Source: Gibbula magus
Taxonomy: Eukaryota; Mollusca; Gastropoda; Trochida; Trochidae
DNA: 64,000 bases
Reading direction: 5' to 3'
Assembly: GCA_936450465.1 (NCBI GenBank)
Contig: OW388302.1
Coordinates: 59,742,328-59,806,327 of the forward strand
The notes under the pieces are model-generated. The model saw only the letters and a list, made by a program, of their open reading frames with translations. It did not search any database and had not been told where the DNA came from. The first letter of the stretch is position 1. Each line of letters opens with the position of its first letter. Made by a program: the position numbers and the translations under genes. Positions 47,753-56,935 of this stretch are shown here, piece by piece.

Positions 47753-49101
47753 GATGGATGTTTTACTGGCGAAAGGCGACGGTCCACAGACCGTGCCCTG
47801 TGCCCCTTTTTGGGCGAGTTGTTAAGAGACGCTGTGTCTGATGCGTCCAGAAGGACGTCATCAGACTCGAGGTCAAGAGATCCATACTTGTTGTAGACCT
47901 CTACCACATTCTTGTGGCCTTTTGGAGTGCGGTTGGAAGTTATGGTTTTGGATTTGTTTGCAGTTTTGGAATTAGATTTTTGATTAGGTTTTGGGTTTTG
48001 ATTTGATTTTGGCGTTGTTTGAGAACCTGTCGGTTTGACAGGCTCTTTAAGTGACAGAAGAGGGAATGTCATGGTACCTATGGTTGAAGATGTTGCATTG
48101 CGCAAAGTTTTTATGGTTGGTGGATCATTGATCCACTCAATGTCCGTCTGAGTGGAGACGGAGCGTTTAGGGGCATTTGCTGAGGACACTATTTTGGAAT
48201 ATGAAGGCTTTGGACCCTCAGTAACCAGGCGTTTTGCTTCAGGGAAGGGCATGTTTTGGGTGAATTTTACTTTTAAGATTTTGGACTCCTGTTGCCACCG
48301 TGGACATTCCTTTGAGGAAGCCATGTGCTCGCCAGAACAGTTGGCACATTTCGGCAACTCCTTGCACTCCGCTGGATGGCTTTCATCGTCGGGTTTGCCA
48401 CACTGTGGACAAACACGCTCATCCGCCTTGCAGGAATTGCTTCCATGGCCAAACTTCTGGCACCGGTAGCAACGGAGTGGGTTAGGGATATACAGTTCTG
48501 TTGGGAGTTTGTAATATCCTGCATACACAGTTTTTGGAGCCTGTGGAGTTGAAAATGTTAGGAGATAAGTTCGCGTCTTGATGATGTTATCCTCCTTCTT
48601 GATAGTGAACCGCTTAACAGCAGTCACTCCCTGGCTCTTCAGGTTGTCAAGAAGCTCCTGTTCGGATGAATCATCAAGACAGCGATCCTTATCCCGGATG
48701 ATGGCTTTGCTGCTGTTTAGCGATGTATGAGGAGTAACCTTAACAGGTTTATCAATAATGGCCTGCAAGGTTAGTAGAGATGCTGCTTGTTGTTTTGATT
48801 TAACTTCCACAAGAAGGTACCCATTCCTTATCTTCTTTACTTCCTTTACATCACCGGCCAGACCTTGAATGGTCTTGGCGGTGGCAAAAGGATTGAGACG
48901 GAGAGGTTGATCATCAGTGGATGAAATGACCAGAAATCGCGGAAAGGTGCTTGAAGTTGGATTAGAAGTAAAAATTGAAGTTGAAGGTTTTGATTTGGAT
49001 GATTTTGAAATTTTAGATGATTTTGATGATGTTGCCTCTTCCTCAGAAGAGGGACAATCATCTGTTGACAAATTTCGCTTGTTTTTAACTGAACGATTCA
49101 T
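47749..49101 (-). CDS. LINE ORF1: RNA-binding Gag-like protein
   Basis: 450 residues, uninterrupted. A basic Ser/Lys-rich N-terminus is followed by an RRM-like region (FPRFLVISSTDDQPLRLNPF ... GYLLVEVKSKQQAASLL) and a second alpha/beta region. Three zinc knuckles follow: CYRCQKFGHGSNSC, CPQCGKPDDESHPAEC and CANCSGEHMASSKEC. The C-terminus is a Lys/Asn/Pro-rich tail. I- and Jockey-type LINEs use this protein to coat their RNA. The start Met (MNRSVKNKRNLSTDD) is the first in frame after the 5' UTR. The stop overlaps the ORF2 start by ATGA, which suggests termination-reinitiation. Confidence 0.92.
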   Translation of the reverse strand: MNRSVKNKRNLSTDDCPSSEEEATSSKSSKISKSSKSKPSTSIFTSNPTSSTFPRFLVISSTDDQPLRLNPFATAKTIQGLAGDVKEVKKIRNGYLLVEVKSKQQAASLLTLQAIIDKPVKVTPHTSLNSSKAIIRDKDRCLDDSSEQELLDNLKSQGVTAVKRFTIKKEDNIIKTRTYLLTFSTPQAPKTVYAGYYKLPTELYIPNPLRCYRCQKFGHGSNSCKADERVCPQCGKPDDESHPAECKELPKCANCSGEHMASSKECPRWQQESKILKVKFTQNMPFPEAKRLVTEGPKPSYSKIVSSANAPKRSVSTQTDIEWINDPPTIKTLRNATSSTIGTMTFPLLSLKEPVKPTGSQTTPKSNQNPKPNQKSNSKTANKSKTITSNRTPKGHKNVVEVYNKYGSLDLESDDVLLDASDTASLNNSPKKGHRARSVDRRLSPVKHPS

Positions 49102-49730
49102 GTTCGGTTGGTAAGCATTTCGTCAAACTGGATCCCCACCCACCACGGAGCACCAACAAGGGCAATGCTGTGTCAGCGGGTCTCCTGCTGACAGCACCGG
49201 GGATACCAGGATGATATACTCCACTAAAACGTTGCCAATGTTTCACTGGATTGGCCCATTGGCCACCGCTATCTTGGAAGCTGAGTAAAGTTGATGAATG
49301 TGTGCAAGAGAGCACTGAGAGAGAGTGCCGAGAGTAGGGATAGTACATCATCAGGAAGGAAAGAATTGTGGAAAGGTGGTGAAGGTATGCAAGAGAGCAC
49401 CGAGAAAGTAGAGAAACTAATTGTAAAGAGAAAGGTAGCAGCGTAAGAAGAAGGATAGAAAAGATGTGCGCAACCAAGTGCTTGGCATGACCAGCCGATT
49501 GACCAGACCGGGCCCATCTGGCCACCTGTCTAGATGAAGTTGGGGCCGAAGCAGTGTATAGTTCAGTGTTAGCTTTTAACTAAACACATCCCTCAACCAC
49601 CAGGCATCCTTCCTCCACCCTTACAGGTCGCAGCCCACGGCAAACAGACTGCCCCCTTGTAGTCGCCTCTTACGACAAGCAGGAGGAACTGAGGGCCTAT
49701 TCTAACCCGGGCACCCCACGGGGCTCGGCT
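49102..49730 (-). promoter_or_regulatory. LINE 5' UTR / internal promoter region
   Basis: 629 bp upstream of ORF1, more GC-rich than the flanks. It ends (5' side) with CGAGCCCCGTGGGGTGCC and a GTCGTAAGAGGCGACTA block at about 49,660-49,677. LINE 5' UTRs carry the internal promoter, but no core motif is certain here. I recall the same 5' block in short dispersed repeats of abalone and other molluscs. Confidence 0.65.
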
Positions 49731-49775
49731 ATACTATACTATACTGCTATTGTTCTAACGCATAACATAATCATG

Positions 49776-49800
49776 TACACTACTGTGCAGAATTAAGTAC
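49776..49800 (+). repeat. 25-bp terminal inverted repeat, left
   Basis: It starts TACACTACTGTGCAGAAT and is exactly the reverse complement of 62,283-62,307. It begins with TA followed by CACTACTGTGCA, like the ends of Tc1/mariner elements. Confidence 0.8.
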
Positions 49801-49807
49801 ACCGGAT

Positions 49808-50037
49808 TTCGCGAAATGTTCGCGAAATGTGCGCGAAATGTTCGCGAAATGTTCGCGAAATGTTCGCGAAATGTTCGCGAAATGTTCGCGAAATGTTCGC
49901 GAAATGTGCGCGAAATGTTCGCGAAATGTTCGCGAAATGTGCGCGAAATGTTCGCGAAATGTTCGCGAAATGTTCGCGAAATATGCGCGAAATGTTCGCG
50001 AAATGTTCGCGAAATGTTCGCGAATTGTTCGCGAAAT
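49808..50037. repeat. 11-bp minisatellite TTCGCGAAATG
   Basis: About 21 units in strict 11-bp register, with TT/TG variants (TTCGCGAA or TGCGCGAA) and a few single changes (ATATGCGC, GAATTG) toward the right end. It contains the palindrome TTCGCGAA and two CpGs per unit in an otherwise AT-rich region. Open frames on both strands here are by-products of the period. Confidence 0.97.
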
Positions 50038-50385
50038 TTGCACTCTGTAAGTATTTAAATTTGTTACAACTGTTATGGTTTATCATTCTAAATTTTGTCT
50101 GTGTGACAAACACCTCAACCAGTATCAGATCGGAATACGTTCAATATGCATTTGTTAAGTAAGTTTTTATTATACAAAAATTAAAATGCATTTAACGCCT
50201 TGCATGTCAATCATTTTAATCTTCCTCACTTAACGATTTACAATTACCATTGACACAACTTTAAAATGACATCACTTACTTTTACTTAACTGAATTAACT
50301 CGCTAAGCGTTAATAGCATATTTGTTTATACCAACTCAATGATAATTTGAAATTATTACTCGTCGGTAATCCTCCTTAATCCATT
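50038..50385. other. Intergenic AT-rich stretch
   Basis: About 350 bp, nothing recognised. Confidence 0.55.
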
Positions 50386-50589
50386 ATGAAAGCAATCGTC
50401 GAACAGATAACTTATTCCTCGGATCTCAGATACAAGCTTTGGTCAGATATAAGTATTGCTCACCCTACATACCAATCACTGTCACCAGTACAGAAAATGG
50501 TATTATGTTTTAATGATAGTAAGTCTGTAAAGCCCCTTGCCGCTCTTTTATATACTATGTTTAGGCGCCGAAATATGTCGGCAGAATAG
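50386..50589 (+). pseudogene. Possible LINE C-terminal remnant
   Basis: 67 codons (LRYKLWSDISIAHPTYQSLS, KMVLCFNDSKSVKPLAALLY). The pattern of aromatic and basic residues ending shortly before an AT-rich 3' stretch resembles the end of CR1/L2-like ORF2 proteins, but no catalytic motif is included. It could be chance; there is no hallmark Cys motif. Confidence 0.3.
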
Positions 50590-50695
50590 CCTTATATAAT
50601 ATCACAGTTATCATCAATAGCTGTAGATTTCTTTTAAATGTATATCAGATTTTTCTGAAATAAAAGGATGTGTAAGAATGCGTATGAGCGTGAGT

Positions 50696-50696
<1 letters not shown>

Positions 50697-50745
<49 letters not shown>
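50697..50745. repeat. (TG)n microsatellite
   Basis: About 24 perfect TG units, followed by TATGTGTGCGTGCGCGTGTG. Confidence 0.97.
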
Positions 50746-50752
<7 letters not shown>

Positions 50753-50861
50753 CGTGCGCGTGTGTATGCATTCTGGTTTTCTTGTGTATAAGTGTTGATG
50801 ATATTATTAAAGTGATATCGTGTCTCATACGCCTCATGGCCAGTTGCTGTTTTTATTATTA

Positions 50862-50905
50862 TGATTTAAACACATTTATTTCATTCAAGAAATGGATTAT
50901 TGTGA
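50862..50905 (-). repeat. Short reversed 3' end of a CR1-like LINE
   Basis: GATTTAAACACATTTATTTC is the complement of the tail GGAATAAATATGTTTAAATC found at 54,610-54,628. Only about 40 bp are left. Confidence 0.5.
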
Positions 50906-51229
50906 TTCTATATCCTCTGAGTTTAATTGTTCAATGCAGCAAGTGACACGTAAATAACATATATTTCTGCCTCTTCTTCGTCTTGATTGAATATTTAAAG
51001 CTTTTTGGAACCAGCAAGTCCAATATATATGTATCTCAAAAGTCACTGTTTGTCCTCTCTGATATTTTAATTCAATTTCTTTATTATATTTATTTATTTT
51101 ATTTATTTATACAGATAATTGGAATACATAAGGCATGGAGAATGGTACAGGTATATTCAAGAGTTTGTGACATCGGGTGGTTGATGGAATAAATGCATTA
51201 GAATGTTTGCGTAAGAACAAAGGTAAAAT
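50906..51229. other. Intergenic AT-rich stretch
   Basis: Poly-TTTA-rich DNA near 51,070-51,110; no gene recognised. Confidence 0.55.
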
Positions 51230-51895
51230 GTACAACTCACAAAAAGTTATATGAAACTGGCTCCTCTTCACTAGCGATTAGACGATATAAACATAAAATG
51301 TGTTTGTTCTATACAATGAACGCGAATATGATGCCTAATTATCTGTCGGAGCTGATTCCTCCAATGATAATAAAATAATCAATCACTTTATGAATTAAAA
51401 AATGGTGATGCTATACAGGTTCCTAGTTGCTGTACGGAACTATATAAAAGATCACTCCTACCGTCCGCCGTGATGGAATGGAATATCTTGATGACAATAT
51501 AAAGGAATCCGAATCGTAAGCAATGTTTAGAAAAAATTAAATGACAACAAAAGCAACGTTCACGAACTTGTTCAAAATGGTGGATTTAGAAATGACAAAC
51601 TACTGCATTGTCGCATCCGATTGGGATGGAGCAACTTAAATGGTCATAAATTCGATAGATTTATTGATGATGATTCACGATGTTTCTTAGGCCATGCGTA
51701 TGAAGATGCACATTATTATATATTCATGTGTGCAAATTATACACATATCCGCAATATAAGCTTCTTTTATGTTAATGGTTACGACCTGAATACAGTGCTA
51801 TTTGGTAACAAAACACTGTCAAATCATGTTAATGCATAAATAATCCAGTCTGTTCATAAGTTTCTCTTAGCAAACGCTTCTCATGAATATCTATA
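51230..51895 (+). pseudogene. Decayed CR1-like LINE, ORF2 C-terminus
   Basis: Broken by stops, but the segments MMPNYLSELIPPMI (about 51,330), SLLPSAVMEWN (about 51,450-51,485) and LGWSNLNGHKFDRFIDDDSR (51,615-) occur in the family order. The last segment ends with YVNGYDLNTVLFGNKTLSN, which aligns with FYTNGFDLQSVLFGNQN in the better copy at 54.3 kb. One Cys of the CPCGH motif is changed (CFLGHAYED). Old, inactive copy. Confidence 0.75.
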
Positions 51896-52931
51896 AACAA
51901 ATATGCTGTGTTTTTCTACATCAATGTATATATTGATGACATTTATGGTGTAATTGTCCTGTTTTATTGCTAATTTTGGGGAGAAACATTTAAATAGAGA
52001 AACCCTGTTCGTTAAGTCATATAATTTTGTAAGGGAGATTCTATATTTCCAAACATTTAACGGGGATAACCTGATTTCATTTAAATAAATTGTAGTAAAA
52101 TAGTTAAAATAGATCTGTAATAAAACAAAAGCATTTATTAACTACAGAAAAGTGGTTTAGCAAATCTTGCAAATGTACATATTGTAGCCTTTGATTAAAG
52201 GATATGAAGAACTTTGAATGAGGAACTAAACGCTGTTGCATTCGTATTATCGAAACCAGCTGATAACAACAAATTTTAACTTCTGTAACACAATAACATT
52301 GGACATTTTTATAATTTAAGATCATCATATCATAACCCATTTTGGGCAATCTATTGGATGGCATATTTAGTTTTTACAACCATTGTTTTATTACTTTCGT
52401 TTTTGATTCTACGTACATTCACCATAGACCATTACAGTTGTATATTTGAAATAATAACTTTTACACCGAGACACAATTTAACATTGCATAATTGTATATT
52501 TTCTATTATAGAAGAAGAAGACGTTTTAATAAACAGCATCCGGTCGAACGGCCTATGAGACACAAATGGACATGTTTATACCATAAAAGTTTAAAATAGA
52601 TGTTAAAATATAAGACAAACTAGATAAAATGATAAAACGATTTAGAGTGGGATACATTCACTACGACGCCAAAACATTGAAAAAAGTAGTTCAGAGAGGG
52701 GAATAACAAATTCGCTATTTATTAAGAAGATCAACTGTTCTACCGGTGAAAGATGACAAAAGGAGGGATATGCATCACCTATTAATTTCCATAAATATTA
52801 TATCAAGGCGTCCTAAAATCTCAGAGCCGTATAGAAGAATTTGGCTTATCTTAGTATAACAATTTTTTTAAAGAAATATTTATTTTACTTGTCGCCTAAC
52901 ATATAAAGATATAAATGTAAATGTAGTTTAT
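51896..52931. other. Intergenic AT-rich stretch
   Basis: About 1 kb with no supportable gene; short open stretches near 52,104-52,558 on both strands have no recognisable motif. Confidence 0.55.
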
Positions 52932-53537
52932 ATGTGTACATATCTATCTGTGAAATTATTTTGCAACAATGGGACTGGTTGTAATAAAAACGGACAGACA
53001 GACATATATTTTATTACAAGTCTCACCAATAAAAACGGACTTTCATCTTTATATAAGCAATTTAAGGAAAACTTTGGATTGGAAAGTTATTTAGTTAATG
53101 TTTTGAATTTCAAACATAGATGTGCACTAAGTAGATTAAGACTTTCGTCCCACACATTATTAATTGAAACAGGTAAATATAGTAGCAGTAGAATTCCAAG
53201 AGATCAACGATTATGTATGCATTGTCATCTTCACGAGATCGAAGATGAATTTCACTTTTTACAACAATGTCCGTTGTACTCTCATTTGAGATCTGTCCAC
53301 TTAAAGAAATATTATTGTAATCGCTATTCTGTTTATAAATGTACACAGTTATTGTCATCAAAAAATATTAATATTCAGCGCTCCCTGAGTAAATTTGTGT
53401 ATGAAGCTTTTCAATTAAGAAACAAAAATTAATACATCATTGTCGATTGTTTACCTCAGCACCGAATCATGTATTATTAACAATGTATGGCCAGAGGCCA
53501 AACTTGGCTTGCGCTAATAAAATCTGTCTGTCTGTCT
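52932..53537 (+). pseudogene. LINE ORF2 C-terminus with 3' tail (second family)
   Basis: 166 codons. After an uninformative start, the segment ALSRLRLSSHTLLIETGKYS leads into the typical Cys/His cluster RLCMHCHLHEIEDEFHFLQQ CPLYSHLR, the usual end of CR1/RTE-like ORF2 proteins. A 3' UTR of about 90 bp follows and ends AATAAAATCTGTCTGTCTGTC, that is a polyadenylation-like signal plus a (TGTC)n tail. The copy is 5'-truncated; RT is absent. Confidence 0.8.
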
Positions 53538-53644
53538 TTAAAAATCACAAAGGTAAACGCTCTCATCAATCCAATGGCCGCCTTCAATGGCGCTAAATCG
53601 CCACATAGGATACCTTCGAGTTTGTATTTATGTGCACTGAACCA

Positions 53645-53800
53645 TGAATAAACATCCTGTTATTTACCCAGCCCATCACTACTCAACATTCAGACAACAT
53701 CCGCCCGTTCGATACCGCTTTACGAGTGAAATCAAAGCCCTGATTATGCAATTTATAACTCTGTGACTATGAAGCTATGACAGAGCCCTTTTATACTCCA
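53645..53800 (+). repeat. Dispersed 150-bp repeat, copy 1
   Basis: Shares AATAAACATCC, then ATCAAAGC and TATGCAATTTATAACTCTGT-like sequence with 57,765-57,920 in the same order. By-eye similarity is about 65-70%. Family unknown. Confidence 0.45.
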
Positions 53801-53955
53801 GAGAACCTGACTATTTTGTAAATGTAATTTATGTTGATGCTTTTTTACCGGCAGAAGATTTCCTTTAGTATTCTAATGTAAATTGTATTAATATTAATAT
53901 ATAGTGTGATCTCTCATATTTCCAATGGAAGGACGTGTGTGTAATGTAATGATAT

Positions 53956-54640
53956 ATAGTCCGTCAAACTATCAACTCTAAAACTGCGAATTATGCACGG
54001 TCTTTTCTTCCTAATACGGTTACATTATGGAATTCATTGCCTGCTGAACAGAGAGAAATACAGTCCCTTTCAGGATTCAAAAATGCACTTCTAAATAATA
54101 AAAATACCTACTGTCATTTTGATCTAAACAGTGGCAGCAGAGTTTGCCAAATCATTCATTGTCGTCTTCGACTTGAATGCAGTGATCTTAATGCACACAA
54201 ATACCAACGCTTTATATCTGAAACTCCATCCTGCCCCTGTGGCCATGACTATGAAGATTCTATTCATTACTTTTTCGTATGCCCTATTTATAACGATATA
54301 CGACAAACTATGTATTTTTACACTAATGGATTTGACCTACAATCAGTTCTTTTCGGAAACCAAAACTCTCCAGACAGTGTAAACAAAGAACTTTTAAATT
54401 CCGTGCACACGTTTATAAATTTAAGTGGCAGATTTGATTCAAAATAATTTCAATGACATTGACGACTAGCAATGATTGGTGTATTATTCTTTTCAGACAT
54501 GTAATACAATTTATTGTACATTCATCATGACATTTATTTTATGTATTTTGTATCCTGGAGCGGTATTGACATAAGCGTCAGCTTGTTTGCCAATCCGGAT
54601 CCATTTATGGAATAAATATGTTTAAATCATAGTCCGTCAA
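53956..54640 (+). mobile_element. 5'-truncated CR1-like LINE with 12-bp target duplication
   Basis: Flanked by ATAGTCCGTCAA at 53,956-53,967 and 54,629-54,640. Inside, 53,968-54,446 encodes an ORF2 C-terminus: SFLPNTVTLWNSLPAEQRE, VCQIIHCRLRLECSDLNAHK, CPCGHDYEDSIHYFFVCPIY and ending SVHTFINLSGRFDSK. It is uninterrupted over this part. A 180-bp 3' UTR follows with GGAGCGGTATTGACATAAGC and the end GGAATAAATATGTTTAAATC. Same family as 51.2-51.9 kb. RT and endonuclease are missing by truncation. Confidence 0.88.
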
Positions 54641-54940
54641 CCTAACTTTTGAGACTGCGTTTTCTGCAAAAATCTTATTCATTTTTCAGTCACGTCAAAT
54701 TCTTTTTATTAGCATATTGATTACTTTGTTTGACGTATCAGGAACTAAATTATGACATTGATTTCATAGCTTCATTAAAGTTTTGCGTTTTTTTTTATAC
54801 TACACAGGCGGGTTTAGATTCAATTAACTTAATTTCTAACATGCCGTGAAAACTTGCAATGCACGTGCCTGTGGGTCTGGGTGTGCGTGTGTATGTGTGT
54901 ACATGTCTTTGCATGTATATGCATGTATGTACATAGGGGT
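54641..54940. other. Intergenic stretch
   Basis: 300 bp without a gene, grading into TG/TA-rich simple sequence. Confidence 0.5.
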
Positions 54941-55064
54941 GCATAAGTGTACATAAGTGTACATAAGTGTACATAAGTGTACATAAGTGTACATAAGTGT
55001 ACATAAGTGAACATAAGTGTACATAAGTGTACATAAGTGTACATAAGTGTACATAAGTGTACAT
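54941..55064. repeat. 10-bp minisatellite TACATAAGTG
   Basis: About 12.4 units in perfect 10-bp register with one G-to-A change near 55,010. Minus-strand open frames here are by-products. Confidence 0.96.
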
Positions 55065-55075
55065 GTTTAGGTATG

Positions 55076-55192
55076 TATATGTATGTATGCATGTATGTAT
55101 CACGTATGTATCACGTATGTATCACGTATGTATGCATGTATGTATCACGTATGTATGCATGTATGTATCACGTATGTAAGCATGTATGTATC
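55076..55192. repeat. GTATGTATCAC / GTATGTATGCAT mixed minisatellite
   Basis: Interleaved 11-bp GTATGTATCAC and GTATGTATGCAT units, continuing from the 10-bp array. Confidence 0.9.
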
Positions 55193-55199
55193 ACCAGGG

Positions 55200-55259
<60 letters not shown>

Positions 55260-55266
55260 CCCTGGT
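55193..55266. repeat. (AT)n tract inside an inverted repeat
   Basis: About 25 AT units (55,204-55,254) lie between ACCAGGGAC (55,193-55,201) and its complement GTCCCTGGT (55,258-55,266). The whole segment can fold as one long hairpin or cruciform. Confidence 0.9.
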
Positions 55267-55444
55267 ATCACGTAGGTATGTTACGTAAGTCAGTTCATCA
55301 ATTCATTATTTCTTCAAAACGATTTGATTCTTAATATTATGCTTCATGTTTGACTTACTTGTATCAGCTGACCACGAAACAAACATGTTTAGATTATTTA
55401 ATACCATATTTATGTGTATGTTTTTGTGTACACAATTCTGTTTA

Positions 55445-55545
55445 AATGTGAACCTATGTATTATGTACTCTGGAGCGGCATTAATATAAGCCATTTAGGC
55501 TTGTTTGCCAATCCTTTTCTATTGAATAAAATATGTTTAAACCAC
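55445..55545 (+). repeat. Solo 3' end of the CR1-like LINE
   Basis: TCTGGAGCGGCATTAATATA, GCTTGTTTGCCAATCC and AATAAAATATGTTTAAA match the 3' UTR at 54,540-54,628 (about 80% by eye). No coding part is attached. Confidence 0.75.
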
Positions 55546-55784
55546 GTAAGTACATTTGTATGTGTATCAGTGTAGGTACGAATGTTAGTATGTGTGTGAG
55601 TCCCCGTCCTTGTGTATGTGTCTGTAAGTGTATGTTATGAATTTCATATGTGCGCTCGAGTGCTAGTGGATAAAAAAAAGTCCTATTATATATATAAATA
55701 TGTATTAAAACAGACTAAAAATATATTTTCATCAAAATTAAAGTATGACTTATATTAGATTAGTAAATAGTAATGTTGCCAAGT

Positions 55785-56070
55785 ACTGTTTGCCAATTTA
55801 AATGTGATTTTAGCAATATGTCCCAGGATGTAGCATGCAGTGTTAACACATTGACATGTGATCTCAGCAGAGGGGTATACCCCAGGCTTTATAGTGTTGG
55901 CCAATTGAAATGTGTTTTAGTGGAGTGGGCATATAGGTATTTACCAATTGGAATATGATTTTAGCAGAGTGGGTATATCCTAGGAATTAAAGTGTTTGCC
56001 AATTATTGAAATGTGATTTTAACAGAGTGCAGACATCCCAGTAGTTTACTGGAATATGATTCTAACAGAT
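55785..56070 (+). repeat. Degenerate tandem repeat of about 66 bp
   Basis: About four and a half diverged copies of a unit with TTGCCAATT, GAAATGTGATTTTAGCAGAG and TGGGTATATCCCAGG-like parts. Confidence 0.75.
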
Positions 56071-56377
56071 TGACTTATACATTTACAATGAAATATTGAG
56101 ACGATCAAATCAAATAAAAAATGTGTATAAATGTGTCTCCAAAAATGAAGTACAGTATTTAACAATTCATAATGGAAGTCATTTCAACCAACAAAGGTGG
56201 TTTCAAGCTTGTTTTTGACGACCATACATGTATGTACACTAAACATGCAACCCGCAAATCAAAGATTGTTTTGAAGTGAAGCCGGATGGAAACTTATTGG
56301 TGTTGCTAAAAACATCAGACTAAATAAAGTATGCTAGTTAGTATGTCCAGTTGTATCAAGTCATATGTTCATATGAT

Positions 56378-56843
56378 CAACTTCTTTATTAACAATAGCG
56401 ACGTTTTGGTATAGATCCTTATGATAGATGGGTGACCAATCAGTGGGGGGGATAAGGATGGAAGAATAGGGATCAAGGCTATTTCATCCGAACAGCTTAT
56501 AACCGCTTAATTCTTAAATAATTATTCCACTCTACTCACTCTGGCTTCCATCGTTATCCCCACTGATTGGTCCCCCTCACTGCTGCTTTGTACCCCCATT
56601 CAAAGTTAATTAACTTGCCTTCCACTGGTATCCATGTTATCACAACTTCCTTGTTACACCTTTCATCTCAACCTCCTTTTTACACCTTTGTTGTTTTTTG
56701 TTATCTCATGATCATACCAGTACAGAAATTGTACCAACATATGTCATGTATATAACCTCTGTTTTTATCATCTCTCCCATATGCTAGATAACGGTATAAA
56801 GGATCTATACCGAAACGTCGCTATTGTTAATAAAGAAGTTGAT
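56378..56843. mobile_element. Fold-back element with 46-bp inverted ends
   Basis: GATCAACTTCTTTATTAACA at 56,378 and its complement ending at 56,843 are arms of about 46 bp with one or two mismatches. A second, inner pair (ACCAATCAGTGGGG near 56,435 and CCCCACTGATTGGT near 56,560) is also inverted. Near the right arm CGGTATA-N7-TATACCG forms a perfect small hairpin followed by AAACGTCGC. No ORF, no clear target duplication. The GAAACGTCGC plus AATAAAGAAGTTGATCATCC end recalls Penelope-like element termini; that is tentative. Confidence 0.75.
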
Positions 56844-56854
56844 CATCCATAACA

Positions 56855-56935
56855 TATTTGTGGTTTAAACATATTTATTTCATGAAATCAAAAATACATG
56901 AATTGGATTGGTCAACAAGCTGAATTGAACTTATG
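56855..56935 (-). repeat. Reversed 3' end of the CR1-like LINE
   Basis: TTTAAACATATTTATTTCATG and GGATTGGTCAACAAGCTGA are the complement of the family tail and its CTTGTTTGCCAATCC block. Confidence 0.7.

Larger units (their letters stand above)
43859..49730 (-). mobile_element. Near-full-length I-clade-like LINE (copy D)
   Basis: About 5.9 kb, read right to left: 5' UTR with the GTCGTAAGAGGCGACTA block, ORF1 (RNA-binding, CCHC), ORF2 (APE, RT, RNase H, CCHC-like C-terminus), 3' UTR, hairpin, (TCAC)n tail. An APE plus RNase H plus ORF1 with zinc knuckles is characteristic of the I group; Nimb-type mollusc elements are the closest I can name. Only two disabling changes are seen, both in ORF2. 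The 5' boundary is set by GGGGCTCG at about 49,730; no target-site duplication was found because the left flank is another LINE copy. Confidence 0.92.

Noticed and set aside
49780..50162. Several overlapping open frames on both strands in the 11-bp array
   Set aside because: Produced by the stop-free 11-bp period; repeated residues such as FREHFANISRT only mirror the DNA repeat. The same holds at 61,986-62,310.
54795..55103. Minus-strand frames encoding repeated CTLMYTYVHL
   Set aside because: By-product of the 10-bp minisatellite.
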